Shown: piece by piece, positions 11,087-22,524 of the stretch
Layout: the number at the start of each line of letters is the position of its first letter
Numbering within the stretch: position 1 is the stretch's first letter
From: Erythrophleum ivorense
Taxonomy: Eukaryota; Streptophyta; Magnoliopsida; Fabales; Fabaceae
Length of the DNA stretch: 64,000 nucleotides
NCBI GenBank assembly: GCA_026724425.1
Contig: JAIUCV010000567.1
Coordinates: forward strand, 248,001-312,000
Direction of reading: 5' to 3'
Translations under genes and position numbers: made by a program
The notes under the pieces: generated by a model
What the model saw: the letters and a program-made list of their open reading frames with translations, nothing else
Databases searched by the model: none
Told to the model about the DNA's origin: nothing

Positions 11087-13480
11087 AAAACATTGTTAAT
11101 GTAAATTCTTAATTAATTAGTTAATGGTATAATTATTATTTTAACCTCTAAAATAATTTATTTTTTTATAATATTTAATATTAAAAATAATAAATTATAT
11201 AAAATAGATAAATGAAAACAAATTATAAATTTAATATAAAAACTATTCATTTAACCAATTCCAACTAACGAATTGGTCGCTTTAATATAAATATATATAT
11301 ATATATATAAATTAATATATATAATATGTAAAATATTAAAAAATTATTTTTATTATATTAAAATGGTAATTTATAAATATAAATAATTATATAAAAATAA
11401 TCAATTAATTATAATTATATATATTGGCCTTCTCATTTAGTACTTTTTCAGCTAAGGGTGTTTTTGTCTTTTTTATTTATTACTTTCTAGTTTATTTCCA
11501 TTTCTTGTAATCAAACAAATAAATACAAATATAATCTATTTTCTTTTTCAATCATACCAAATATGATTTATTTCATTATATTCCATTCAACTTTTCTTTT
11601 CTATTTCCATCACTAAATTTTCTATAATACCAAATGAGCTCTTATACTCTAAACTTGTTATTTCATCTACTATCTATTGTAATATATCTTTTTAAGACTC
11701 ATTTGATATATATTGAGAAAGAACAAGATTTTATGCAACATTTGTTATATTGTTATAATTATTATTTAATTATTTTATTTTTATTATTTTTTAAAATAAA
11801 AAATAAATATCATTTTTTGTTTATTTTATTTATTATTTGTTATTTATTTTTATATTTAATATTTAATATTTTGTATACCAAGAAATTTTTCATTATTTAA
11901 TTTCAAAGAAAATTCAAAACTACCATCTCTCTCCCAAGCATTAAGTACCTATACTTTACTATTAAATCGCCGCCATTTATCATCTTAGTGGCCAAGAGAT
12001 TCATTGAATCCCTTTGCCAAAGACCTGTATACTAAATTTTCCTTCGTAAGTACACCACCAAAACTGAGAAGGACAACGCAAACTCTCTTTCCTTGCATAT
12101 CTGCTGGGTTTCCTTACCTTTTCACTGTGTAAGATAATTTGCACGATTCATTCATGGTAATTCTCAGCGATGGGACACTCAAATTTTATGTACCTAACCA
12201 TGCCAGGCCCATATTTTTATTTTATTTTATTTTTAAATTTTATATCTTTTTTATTTCAGAAAGTGCAAAACAAGATTGAGAACAAATTTCTCTGCCTAGA
12301 ATTTGCTCTCATCAAGAAAATCACTGTACTTAAAAATTTTAGCTTAGAAGTTATTTTTTCTTGATAATTTAGATTTAAATTTTTTATAGAACAATAATCT
12401 ATGATTAAAATTTTTGATACATTGAATAGGTCAAGAAAGAGGATTGGGACACAATCGTAACCAAACTGTAGGTTGGTTCCAAGAAAGTGTTTACTTTATA
12501 AACTGAGAAGTTATTTTTGGGAAAAGGTTTAACGTTTAGGAAAAGGTTTTGCTCGTTAGAAAAAGGAATTCAAAAGAGTGAATTATAACTCTTAAAAACT
12601 CCTCTTATCTATGGAGAGTATTAAAATATTTGAAATTTAGATGGAAAAAGTTATTATAAAAAAATAAATCTTATCAGTTAAATTTAAATAGAATAAATTT
12701 TATTTAAATTTAATCAATTAAATCAAATTTTACACAATTTGTTATATCAAATAATTATCTGATTCATTCAAATAATTTATTTGAATTTATTTAATCTATT
12801 TAATAAAAAATTATCTACTACTAATAATAATAATTTGTTATTACATTCAAATCAAAATTTATATAATTACATATAATTTTATTTGAATTAAATTGATATT
12901 TTTTATATTAGAACATATTGAAAATCATCAATTAATTAAATCCTTTTTATCAAAACTCTCATGTAAACGCGTGTTGGCTGATTTTGCAACACAAAACGAC
13001 ACCCCCATTGACAGCGTCACCAACTACAACCCAGGCCAACCCACTCACGTTCTCATTCATTGCCCCTGTTCCCTGCAACTACAAGCGTGCCCATTAAACA
13101 AGATTATCTAACCTAACAGCACATCATCCACTAACGTTGTCCACCTTCCATTAAACTAGATTGTTAATGTTAGGCCTACTGTGCTGACATGTCCGCCACT
13201 ATTGCCTAATGCCTAAACGCCCCCTAACGATGCTTACGTGTCATATGTAAAGTAGCCAGGTGTACAGCCTACATACGACAGTTTCAAAGTCAATCATGAT
13301 AGGCGAGAAAACGTACTGTCAACCACTCAAAACGGCAGTTAGGCACACTGCTTCCTACGAGCTTACATATATTGAACATTGACACCGGTTTCCTGTGTGT
13401 GTTTTTCTCTGGTTTCCATGGTTTCCTTCATAATATTTCTTTTGGCTTGGAGAGAAGCGATCAATATTATTAATTATTCT

Positions 13481-16400
13481 ATGGGTTTGTGTAGATGTTC
13501 CATGTTTGCATTTTTCTGTTTGGTCATTGTTCATTTTGGAGCTTATGGGGAAGAAAATGCCCCCCTAGTGAATGATAAAAGTTCTCTGATATCATTCATG
13601 AAAGGCATTGTTTCTGACCCAAAAAACGCTCTAGAGAGTTGGAAATCTCCTGGTGTTCATGTCTGTAGTTGGTCAGGCATAAGATGCAACAATGCAAGTG
13701 ACAGAGTCATAGAGATTGATCTTAATGGAAAATCACTAGGAGGCACAATCTCCCCTGCTCTTTCCAACCTCTCTTCCTTGAAAATTCTTGATCTTTCTGA
13801 GAATTTTTTTGTGGGTCACATTCCAAAAGAATTAGGCTTCTTGAGTCAACTAGGACAACTCAGTTTATCAAGGAATTTTCTTGAAGGAGAAATTCCCATT
13901 GAGTTGGGTTCCCTTTATAACTTACTCTACCTTGACATGGGAAGCAACCACCTTGAGGGTGAGATTCCAGCATCACTTTTTTGTAATAGGTCTTACTCAT
14001 TGAAGTATATAGACCTCTCCAACAATTCCTTAGGGGGACAAATCCCATTGAACAATGAATGTATGCTTCAAGAGGTTAAGTTCCTCTTACTTTGGTCTAA
14101 TCAGCTAGTAGGCCAAATTCCTCTAGCTCTTTCTAACGCCACACAACTCAAATGGCTCGATTTGGAGTCAAATATGTTGAGTGGAGAATTACCATATGAG
14201 ATTGTAAGTAGTTGGCCACAACTACAATTCCTTTACTTGTCAGATAATGACTTTGTTAGCCATGATGGCAACACCAACCTTGAACCTTTCTTTGTTTCCT
14301 TGACAAATTTATCTAACCTTCAAGAACTCGAATTAGCAGAAAACAATCTTGGTGGGAAGCTTCCTCATATTATTGGTGATCTTCCCATAAGCCTTGTGCA
14401 GCTTCACCTAGATGACAATCTTATTTATGGCTCTATTCCTCCTCACATAGCCAACCTTGTTAACTTGACTCTTCTGAATTTTTCTAGTAATCTACTAAAT
14501 GGGTCAATCCCTCCTAGCCTATGCAAGATGGGAAAGCTTGAGAGAATCTATCTGTCTAATAATTCATTATCTAGTGAGATTCCTTCAGCACTTGGTGACA
14601 TTCAGCATTTGGGTCTTCTAGACTTGTCAAGAAACAAGCTTTCTGGCTCTATACCAGATAGTTTTGCTAACCTTTCCCAATTAAGAAGGCTTTTACTATA
14701 TGAAAACCAGCTTTCTGGAACTATTCCACCAAGTCTTGGAAAATGCATCAATTTGGAGATTTTAGACCTATCTTGCAACAGAATTTTTGGGGTGATTCCT
14801 ACAGAAGTTGCAGCCTTGACTAGCTTGAAACTATACTTGAACTTATCAAGTAATAACTTGAATGGCCCTTTACCACTAGAGCTTAGCAAAATGGACATGG
14901 TGCTAGCTATTGATCTATCCAATAACAATCTCTTTGGCAAAATCCCACCACAGCTTGAAAGCTGCATAGCACTAGAATACCTTAACCTTTCCGGTAACTC
15001 ATTAGAGGGCCATCTCCCTTTTTCATTAGGCCAATTACCTTACATAAAGGCATTTGATGTGTCTTCAAATAGATTAACTGGGGAAATACCAGAGTCCTTT
15101 CAATTATCTTCCACTCTTAAGAAACTCAATTTCTCCTTTAACAAGTTCTCAGGGAATGTATCAAACAAGGGTGCATTTTTGTCTCTGACCATAGACTCTT
15201 TCCTAGGAAATGATGCTCTTTGTGGCTTAATAAAAGGCATGCCGAGCTGCCACAAGAAACACAGCTATCATTTGGTTCTCCTTTTAATTCCTCTATTTTT
15301 ATTTGCCACTCCTCTTTTATGCATGTTTAGCCATCGATTGGCACATAAGGTGAAAATTCGAAGACGATTGGTGATAGTTGGCAAAAATGACATTGAAGAT
15401 GATGATGAGGAAATAAAAGAGCTAAAGTACCCAAGAATTTCATATAAACAACTTATTGAAGCCACTGGAGGCTTTAGTGCTTCAAGCTTAATTGGTTCAG
15501 GAAGATTTGGGCATGTCTATAAAGGAGTCCTTAGAGATAACACCAGGATAGCAGTGAAGGTGTTAGATACTACCACAGCAGGTGAGATTTCAAGGAGCTT
15601 TAAAAGAGAGTTTCAAATTTTGAGAAGGACTAGACATAGAAACTTGATAAGAATCATCACAATTTACAGCAAGCCAGAGTTTAAGGCTCTTGTTCTTCCT
15701 TTAATGCCAAATGGTAGCCTTGAGAGGTACCTATATCCAAGCCATGGGTTAAGCCAAAGGTTGAATTTGGTTCAGATAGTGAGGATATGTAGTGATGTAG
15801 CTGAAGGAATGGCCTATTTGCACCATTACTCTCCAATAAGAGTGATCCACTGTGATCTCAAGCCAAGCAATATACTTCTTGATGATGATATGACAGCTTT
15901 GGTTACTGATTTTGGAATTGCAAAGCTTGTGAAAGGTGATGAGAGCATGGCATCCAATAATAGCTCTGCATCTTTCAGTTCAACACATGGCTTGTTATGT
16001 GGTTCTGTTGGCTATATAGCCCCTGGTATGTACTGTATACTTTACTTTTACAACAATTTTCTTATATTCTTGCTTCAATTATTAATAATGCTTCTTAGAA
16101 ATTTGGTCCATATAATTTACAAAGAAATGGTTTTAATAAGACAATATTTATTATTAGGCCACAATTATGATTTAACTTAAAAAGTCAGATATCTTTTATA
16201 TTGCTTTTCTTTCATATGCTAAATGAGAGTATTATTTGACTTTTAGTAGTTTGGGCAATCAACTTTAAAGGTAAATTTTATTGAATTGGTCTAAAGAAGG
16301 ATATGCAACCCCACACACACGGGTATGTGTGTGTGTGTGTGTGTATAACATAAGGTGTTCTAATTTTTGGTATATTGAAACAGCCATAAAATCAATTTGC

Positions 16401-17264
16401 TTTCTTGTGACTTAAGATTATCATTCAACTTCTTTGTGGTATGTAATTTTTTTCACTTGATCATATTGAAGTAATTTAATATAAATTTAATAGGAAAAAG
16501 CATATGAACATTGAAATGATGAATAGTTTAAAATTATTAAAAGCCTGTTTTACTTACATCATAAGCTGAAGCTATTATTGGGATTAAACTAACAATTTTA
16601 ATTTTTAAATATCAACTTAATACTTGCAATGGTTTCAAAAGATTAAAAAATTATTCAAGGTATAACTAAAACATATTTTCAACAATATAATAATTAAAAT
16701 ATGTTTATTATTTTAACATTCTTGTCATAATTTATTTACTTGTTTTAGTATTATGAATGGTACTTGACAAATGAATAACTTTACTTTGCAAAACTCACTA
16801 TTTCTCTATCAATCCTCCATTTGGACAAGATAGAGTATGGAATGGGAAAACGAGCATCAACCCAAGGTGATGTGTACAGTTTTGGAGTACTACTACTAGA
16901 AATAGTGACAGGTAGGCCTCCTACAGATGTGCTTGTCCATGAAGGCTCAAGTTTGCACGAGTGGGTGAAGAGACAATACCCATACAAGCTTGAAAACGTT
17001 GTTGAAAAGGCATTTCAAAGGTTGTCACATTTTGGACACCATGACAAAATCTGGCAAGATGTTATACTAGAACTCATAGAGCTGGGGCTTCTATGCACAC
17101 AACATAATCCACTAACAAGACCAAGCATGCTGGATGTGGCTCAAGAGATAGGGAGGTTGAAGGACTACTTATGTAAATATCCATACTCTGTGCTGATCGA
17201 TGAAGCAGTCAACCCCAAGGTTGATCATTCATTTTGTAGTGAAGATAATTTACTTGAAAAGTAA
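13481..17264 (+). CDS. LRR receptor-like Ser/Thr protein kinase, non-RD (At2g24130-like)
   Basis: Plasma-membrane receptor kinase that would sense an extracellular ligand and phosphorylate cytoplasmic partners. Two exons: 13,481-16,025 and 16,834-17,264. The 808-bp intron (g|GTATGT...GATAG|ag) splits the Glu codon of the APE motif; the join gives 991 residues, close to the roughly 980 of the Arabidopsis relative. Domains: signal peptide (1-23), LRR N-cap with paired Cys (to about 70), 20 LRRs (about 73-565), LRR C-cap, one transmembrane segment (about 594-616, LVLLLIPLFLFATPLLCMF), kinase (about 660-955). Kinase residues seen: glycine loop GSGRFG (from Gly672), Lys693, catalytic HCDLKPSN (Cys791-Asp792, so non-RD), DFG (810). 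An upstream in-frame ATG at 13,418 would add 21 residues; I prefer 13,481 because it puts the signal peptide at the N-terminus and a TATA-like ACATATATT lies only about 45 bases before 13,418. Non-RD LRR kinases are often immune receptors; the ligand here is unknown. Confidence 0.95.
16311..16344. repeat. Intronic (CA)n / (TG)n inverted microsatellite
   Basis: Inside the receptor-kinase intron a short (CA)n run (16,311-16,319) is followed after a few bases by a (TG)n run (16,326-16,344). The two can pair as a hairpin. Confidence 0.8.
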
Positions 17265-17367
17265 ATAAGTGAATTATTACTTGTTTTATTACCTGTCTAG
17301 ATCAATCAATCTCATTGGTTAGTAGTCGAAAAGAACATCTTGGTAATTTGATGATGCATAAGTTGAG

Positions 17368-17373
17368 AATAAA
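17368..17373 (+). promoter_or_regulatory. Candidate polyadenylation signal of the receptor kinase
   Basis: AATAAA lies 104 bases downstream of the stop codon at 17,262-17,264. The distance is reasonable for a plant 3' UTR. Plant signals are loose and the hexamer is common in AT-rich DNA, so this is only a candidate. Confidence 0.35.
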
Positions 17374-18395
17374 GGGTATCAAGTTAGTGTAAATTTAAAA
17401 CTCTTTTATCACGTAAAATGAGGTCTCCAACCAAATTGGGTTGATCATCAAGACCTAAAGAGATGTCTCTGTCATCGCCTATTTGCCATCAAAGATCCCA
17501 ACATATTAAATTACTAGCTTTTTCAAATACCCTTTCATATCCAAACCATATTAGAATGAAAAGTCAATTACCTTGAAATTTTATTATTAGAATACTTACT
17601 CTACATTACTTTAACGTATAAAGATTGATGTTTTGGCCTAAATATCGTCCACATATATTTGGCTAACAAGGCCATATCCAAACAATATATCCATCAAAAA
17701 CCTAATCCTCTTATCTCACAAGGAGTATATAATTTATCTCAACTTAACAAATGAATCTTGGGTTGATCCAGATTGTATCCCTAAAAGAAAATTGCTATCA
17801 TTGCATAAATCCATTGACAATACTTCTTGAGTAAGTCAAAACATGAGAGAGGATAAATAAAATTGAAATTTAATTTTGTATTAATCAAAGTGAGTTGTGC
17901 CCTTTATGAGAGAAGCCTAGCCTTGCAAGCTTGAAGTTTGCTTTTTATTTTTTCAAGGACTTCACTATGAATTTGATTCTTACTCCTACGGATATCCACC
18001 CATGTACTGAAAATTTTACCTAATCTAGATTTATATCGGACCCCAAAAATACTAAATAGATTCTTCAATGTATGTGAAAGATATGAGTTGAAAATTATTT
18101 CAGATTTGAAAGGGATAATTAACTTATTAGATACACAATTGTACTTGTGTGTGAGGTTTTAAACTACTTCACATGCATGATCCTTAGTTTTGAGAAATAA
18201 CAAGGTGTCATCAACATATATAAAATTAAAGATAAGCTTAGAATCTCTACTCATTTTAGTGCCCACCCATTCCCTATTTTGTTCTACAATAGAAGTCATA
18301 CACAATAGGATGTTAGAATAAATAATAAACAAATATAAAGATAGAAGATCATCCTGTCTGATACCCTATTAGGGACATATGAGATAAAGAAATTG

Positions 18396-18554
18396 GATCC
18401 TCTACATTCATGCATTTATGTATTCGGAAAGAAAATGATACAAATGGATGGAGTGTGTATGGGGTTCATTTCCTCTCTTAATATAAATTTTATTTTTTCT
18501 CCCTTTTTTTCTCTAAATATACTATATACATGCAACTTGTGAATGTAGAGGTTC
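18396..18554. mobile_element. 159-bp MITE-like element inside the LINE
   Basis: The ends are near-perfect 15-bp inverted repeats: left GATCCTCTACATTCA (18,396-18,410), right TGAATGTAGAGGTTC (18,540-18,554), one mismatch. The flanks GAAATTG (18,389-18,395) and TAAATTG (18,555-18,561) look like a 7-8 bp target duplication with one change, in the hAT range. Reading the LINE reverse transcriptase on the minus strand shows this segment interrupting it between the palm motifs, so it is an insertion. No coding capacity. Confidence 0.75.
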
Positions 18555-20085
18555 TAAATTGATGGACAAGTGGGGTTGTCATTCAAAAGCACTTGATAAC
18601 TAACTATAGTCACATGTTACATTATCATCTCAATCTAGTGCCATTGAAATTTCATTTTATAAGCATAGCTTGCAAAAAAAATTCAAGAAAGCTTATCATA
18701 GGCTTTAGTAATATCCAATCTATAGGCACACCATCCCTTGACAACAGATTTTGCTTGATGTATTTTGTGTGTTAATTTGGAGGCTAAAACTATGTTTTCA
18801 AAAATGATCTGACCTTTGAGGAAAATATTTTGATTTGGGTAAATAAGATCAAGGAGTATTTATTTCAATCAATTACATAATGTTTTTGAAATGATCTTAT
18901 AAAACACATTGCATAAGCTTAGGACAATAATCCTTAAATGTTTGTGATGACTCACATTTGGGAATAAGCCTAATATAAGTTTCATTGGAACTTTTCAATG
19001 AATAAGCACGAGCCAAAAAAGAAGTCACATATTAATGACGTCACTTCTGTTATATTTCAAAAATTATGATAAAATTTAGCACGAAAGCCATCCAACCCTA
19101 GACTACAATCTTCTTTGAATTGAAATATTGTCTCTTCACTTTCTTTGTATAAGTACTAGCCTATTTATTATAATAAGTTGTTGATCAGTAAGAATTAGCA
19201 ATGGGTAATTTCCAAGTTCTTGAATGATATCATGAACTATACAAATAGGCTGACAAGAACAAAAAACCTTTTGAAAATAGTTGCAATTCTTGGTTTAAAT
19301 TTTGCTAATATTCTCAATCCAAATCCCTTAATCAATTTTTTAGATAAAAAATGGCATTGTTAACCCTTCACCTATTAACCAATCTATACAAGTATTTAAT
19401 ATTTTTATCACCATTAATCACCCAAGTTTGCCTAACTTTTTGTCCATAAACTTTCTTCGCTATCATTATAAAATTAATTCATTCTCAATTACTTTTTCCA
19501 TATTACTAGCATCCTCAGACTGCATTATAGATTGAATATTACCTGCTTGTGAGGAAATCCATTGCTTGAGAGCTATTCTAATTTGATTTAATTTTATTTG
19601 AAATTTATAAGCAGATAAATCTGGTTCTTATTGATTTCAAACACTATTTACATAAAGTCTACACTCATTAAAAAAAAAAAACAAAAGAAAAAGAACCAGA
19701 AAATTTCAAATCTAAATAGTCTTCTTCTGTAAGGAGGCCATAATTAATGTTCAACAAAATAGGAGCACAATCAGAGGCACCTTGTGTGAGATTACATAAT
19801 CCTTAATGAAGGAAGTTGTTTAGCCATTGAACATTACTAATTACTCTATCCAACTTAACCCACACAACGTCATCTCCTTGTCTATTATTTTTCCATGTAT
19901 ACTACGGTCTATCCATTAGGTTTAATATTTATGAAATCACAAATTTCCATCATGATTTTGAAACCAAGAGCTCCCTGTATCAAAGAAACATTACTTTTTC
20001 TTGTCCTGGAGGGATAAATGCAAGTAATATCAATCCAATGAGACGAGCAATCGATGATGTCTCATGTTTGCTCTTGCAATAGCAA

Positions 20086-20382
20086 ATATTTATTTTTATT
20101 TTTATTTCTTTTAAGGACGGAGATAATCTCTGATCTTGTCAAAAAAAATTTATAAAATTTATGTAAAATTAGAAATTTTAAAATTTAAAACATATTCCTA
20201 AAGATAAACAAATACATAATAATATAGGTAAAATTACTAATATAAATGCTAAATTAATTATCAGTGAAGACATTAAAAAAAGGGTGAAGAATATGAATGC
20301 TAGAAAACAGAAAGTGTGGTCCTCATCCTCGGTTTCAAATTTTGAGGCATGAGGAGTCTATTTTCAGTTTGATAAAATATAA
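20086..20382. other. Spacer, nothing recognised
   Basis: AT-rich sequence between the LINE remnant and the next inverted-repeat element. No gene, repeat or motif could be supported. Confidence 0.5.
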
Positions 20383-21075
20383 GGTAAAATATAGTTTGGT
20401 ATCTTTGTAGTTTAGCCAAATTTTATTTTGAAATCATTTGGTTTATAAGTTTGTAGTGGAATGGTTTGAGATTCAAACCATTAACACATTGATACTCTAT
20501 TTGTATCATTTCTTTAAGAAAATAGCACAGGCACAACATACGACCTAGAAATGCTCTTCATTTATCCAAATTTCGTCTCCAAAATGTCCTAATTTGGCTA
20601 AATTTAATCTTTAAAATACTTAATCCTCAAGCTCTTTGAACTAAGAAATTTCATAAGGAAATTGGATATTTGGACAAAATTAGAGGCAAAATTAAGGATT
20701 CTATTAGGGACAAAATTTGGAGAAGACATTGTGTTATGTATGTCAAATTTGCTATTTTAATTGGCCAAGCGAAGAATTTTGATTTTCAATGCATAGGAAA
20801 TTATATATTTTGTAAGGAAAATAAGAATTTAGGGAAAAATTAATAATACAATTAGGGATTCATTTAAGGTGCAAAATTTGGGAGATGTTATGTTGTGTGT
20901 ATCCAATTTGGAATTAAAATTAGTCCCAAAAAAATTTCAATCTTCAAAAACTAAGAATTTTATAAGAGAAGAAGAAATTTAGGATAAATTTTAATGGATA
21001 TCATAAATTTTTAAATCTCAATATATTAAAGTGAAAATTGGATCAAATTATAAGGTACCAAATTATATTTTATCC
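20383..21075. mobile_element. Non-autonomous element with long imperfect terminal inverted repeats
   Basis: The left end reads GGTAAAATATAGTTTGGTAT..., and the reverse complement of the right end reads GGATAAAATATAATTTGGTA.... Similarity continues for about 45-50 bases (left ...TTTAGCCAAATTTTA, right ...TTTGATCCAATTTTC). The roughly 690-bp interior has no protein. It contains a degenerate tandem array (20,640-21,010) of two to three copies, about 150-160 bp apart, sharing CTAAGAAWTTYATAAGRGAA and ATTAGGGACAAAATTTGGAG blocks. Long inverted ends suggest a MULE-type or other DNA-transposon derivative. No clear 8-10 bp target duplication was found. Confidence 0.6.
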
Positions 21076-22524
21076 TATCGAGATAATGCTCACTGACAAA
21101 AAATTTCCACATACATTAGTCGTCTATTTTTTTTCACATTAACGAAGCACACTCTAAATGTCTACATCATTATACAACACGGATTGATTTGCAAGTGGTG
21201 TTTTAATGGAGAAGCTTTTCTAGAGGGGTGATTCTCTTTATTTGAATCCGCATTGAAATGATTGTGTTCTTCTATGAAACACGAGGTGAAAATTTTTAAA
21301 TGGCTCAGCTGTCAGCCACTTCGCTTACCAAGATACATGTTGGCCACCTTCTAATTGGTCAAGAAGGTGGGGAGAAAAACAGTATAAAAATAGAAGTATT
21401 TAATTTATTCAATGTCTATTATAATTTTGTTATCATTATTTAATAATATTAATTTTTTTATTATCTTTTTTATGTAAGAGTATAAGATTATTTTTTATCA
21501 CATTATTCTCATTTTATTTCTATTTTTAACATTTTTATGTACCGAATGCCGTATGGTTAGTTTGATTTTTTATTACACCCAATTTCGCTCCCAGCTATAC
21601 GCTTTGCCACTTTCTTACTTCAACGAAAAAAAAAAAATCCACAGACGTGAAATATATTTGAAGCCAATCCTTCTCCTTCTATCCTATTATCAGTCTCCTA
21701 TTATCTCTAATAAAATGAGAGTCGTGTTTTGTGGCAACTACGAGAGATTTCCACCATCGAAGTTCTTCCTTTATTCCTCTTTCTGCCTACCGTTTATATG
21801 CATATAAAAAGCCAGTGGAAGTTGATAATAACCCTATACATTGATAAATATCCACTTGAATATCCTTTTCATTTTTCACATTTTGCACCACTTGAGCACG
21901 AGAAAACGGCTAGACCATGATTATTTGCAGTGGTAGGTCAAGTTGTCCAATTCACAGAGAAGAAAAAGCAAGATTATAAGGAATTTCCATCTGCCTGCAT
22001 ATATTGACAAACTACTAGTGGGTCTTCCAGTTAAAATATGAACCTTCAATTAACGCAACGATATTTGGGGCTTTGAGTCAGACACCCATTTCTTGCTACG
22101 GTCTCTTCCAGTCATTGATGTATCACACAAGCCTATACACACCTCAGTCCTGGATACTTCAACTGAGAACTCATGATATGCTCTTAATCGTTTATGTAAT
22201 TCAATGATGATATGACTTTTAAAAAGTTGCCATCTCAATTTAAAAGTCAAAGTTACCTTTACAGTTTAATAATTATAAGAAGAGAAAAATTTTCAATTGA
22301 TAAAATTAAGAGTAAATTATATAAATTTCTCTTAAATTTTGTTAATTTTATATAAACTTTTTATTTTTTTAATAATACATATTAACTTCTTTTAGAATAA
22401 AAACTTGCACTATATTTTAGTTTTATTTTAAAATTTTTTTATTATAATATCTTCTATTAACTTAACTGCATATTTTTTATTAAATTTAATGAAAAAAAAA
22501 TTATTCTTTAATTTTTTTTTGGCA
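21076..22524. other. Intergenic region, no gene recognised
   Basis: The stretch at 21,290-22,250 is less AT-rich than its surroundings and has short open frames (for example 21,553-21,807), but none resembles a known family. A perfect 9-bp stem with a 9-nt loop lies at 21,344-21,370 (CCACCTTCT / AGAAGGTGG), and a TATA-like GTATAAAAATAG at about 21,382. It could be an orphan promoter region; I cannot support a gene. Confidence 0.45.

Larger units (their letters stand above)
9440..13360. other. AT-rich intergenic region, no gene recognised
   Basis: About 3.9 kb, very AT-rich to 12,000 and more balanced at 12,030-12,350 and 12,960-13,360. It contains a two-copy tandem repeat, a foldback and an (AT)n microsatellite (11,290-11,309). 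No protein family could be read on either strand. The more balanced part just before 13,360 is probably the promoter of the receptor kinase. It has an ACGTGTC motif at 13,236 and a W-box core on the minus strand (AGTCAA at 13,288-13,293); both are short and could be chance. Confidence 0.5.
17330..20085 (-). pseudogene. Degenerate L1-type LINE (endonuclease + reverse transcriptase)
   Basis: Read on the minus strand from high to low coordinate, this is a decayed non-LTR retrotransposon ORF2. The C-terminal edge of the endonuclease is at about 20,050-19,700 (includes LDRVISNVQWLNNF). A linker follows at about 19,600-19,100, then the reverse transcriptase: GLDGFRAKFYHNF (about 19,080), SNETYIRLIPKCESSQTFKDY, YRLDITKAYDKLS (about 18,710), and the catalytic YVDDTLLFLKTKDHA (about 18,210). 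The post-RT thumb region follows, with KLQACKARLLS and LALLAKYMW-like sequence (17,930-17,640). Many stops and frameshifts are present. The 5' part (ORF1, most of the endonuclease) and a clear 3' tail are missing, so it is truncated at both ends. It is convergent with the receptor kinase and starts within about 100 bases of its stop. A MITE-like insertion interrupts the RT at 18,396-18,554. Confidence 0.85.

Noticed and set aside
12170..13111. Small genes upstream of the receptor kinase
   Set aside because: Two frames of 64 and 72 codons with no family resemblance; they fall in the AT-rich spacer and promoter region.
13379..13417. Longer N-terminus of the receptor kinase from 13,379
   Set aside because: It begins with TTG, not ATG; ATG codons at 13,418 and 13,481 are the real candidates, and 13,481 gives the better signal peptide.
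14602..14967. 121-codon minus-strand frame
   Set aside because: It is the antisense shadow of the LRR repeats of the receptor kinase; the sense frame has clear LRR periodicity.
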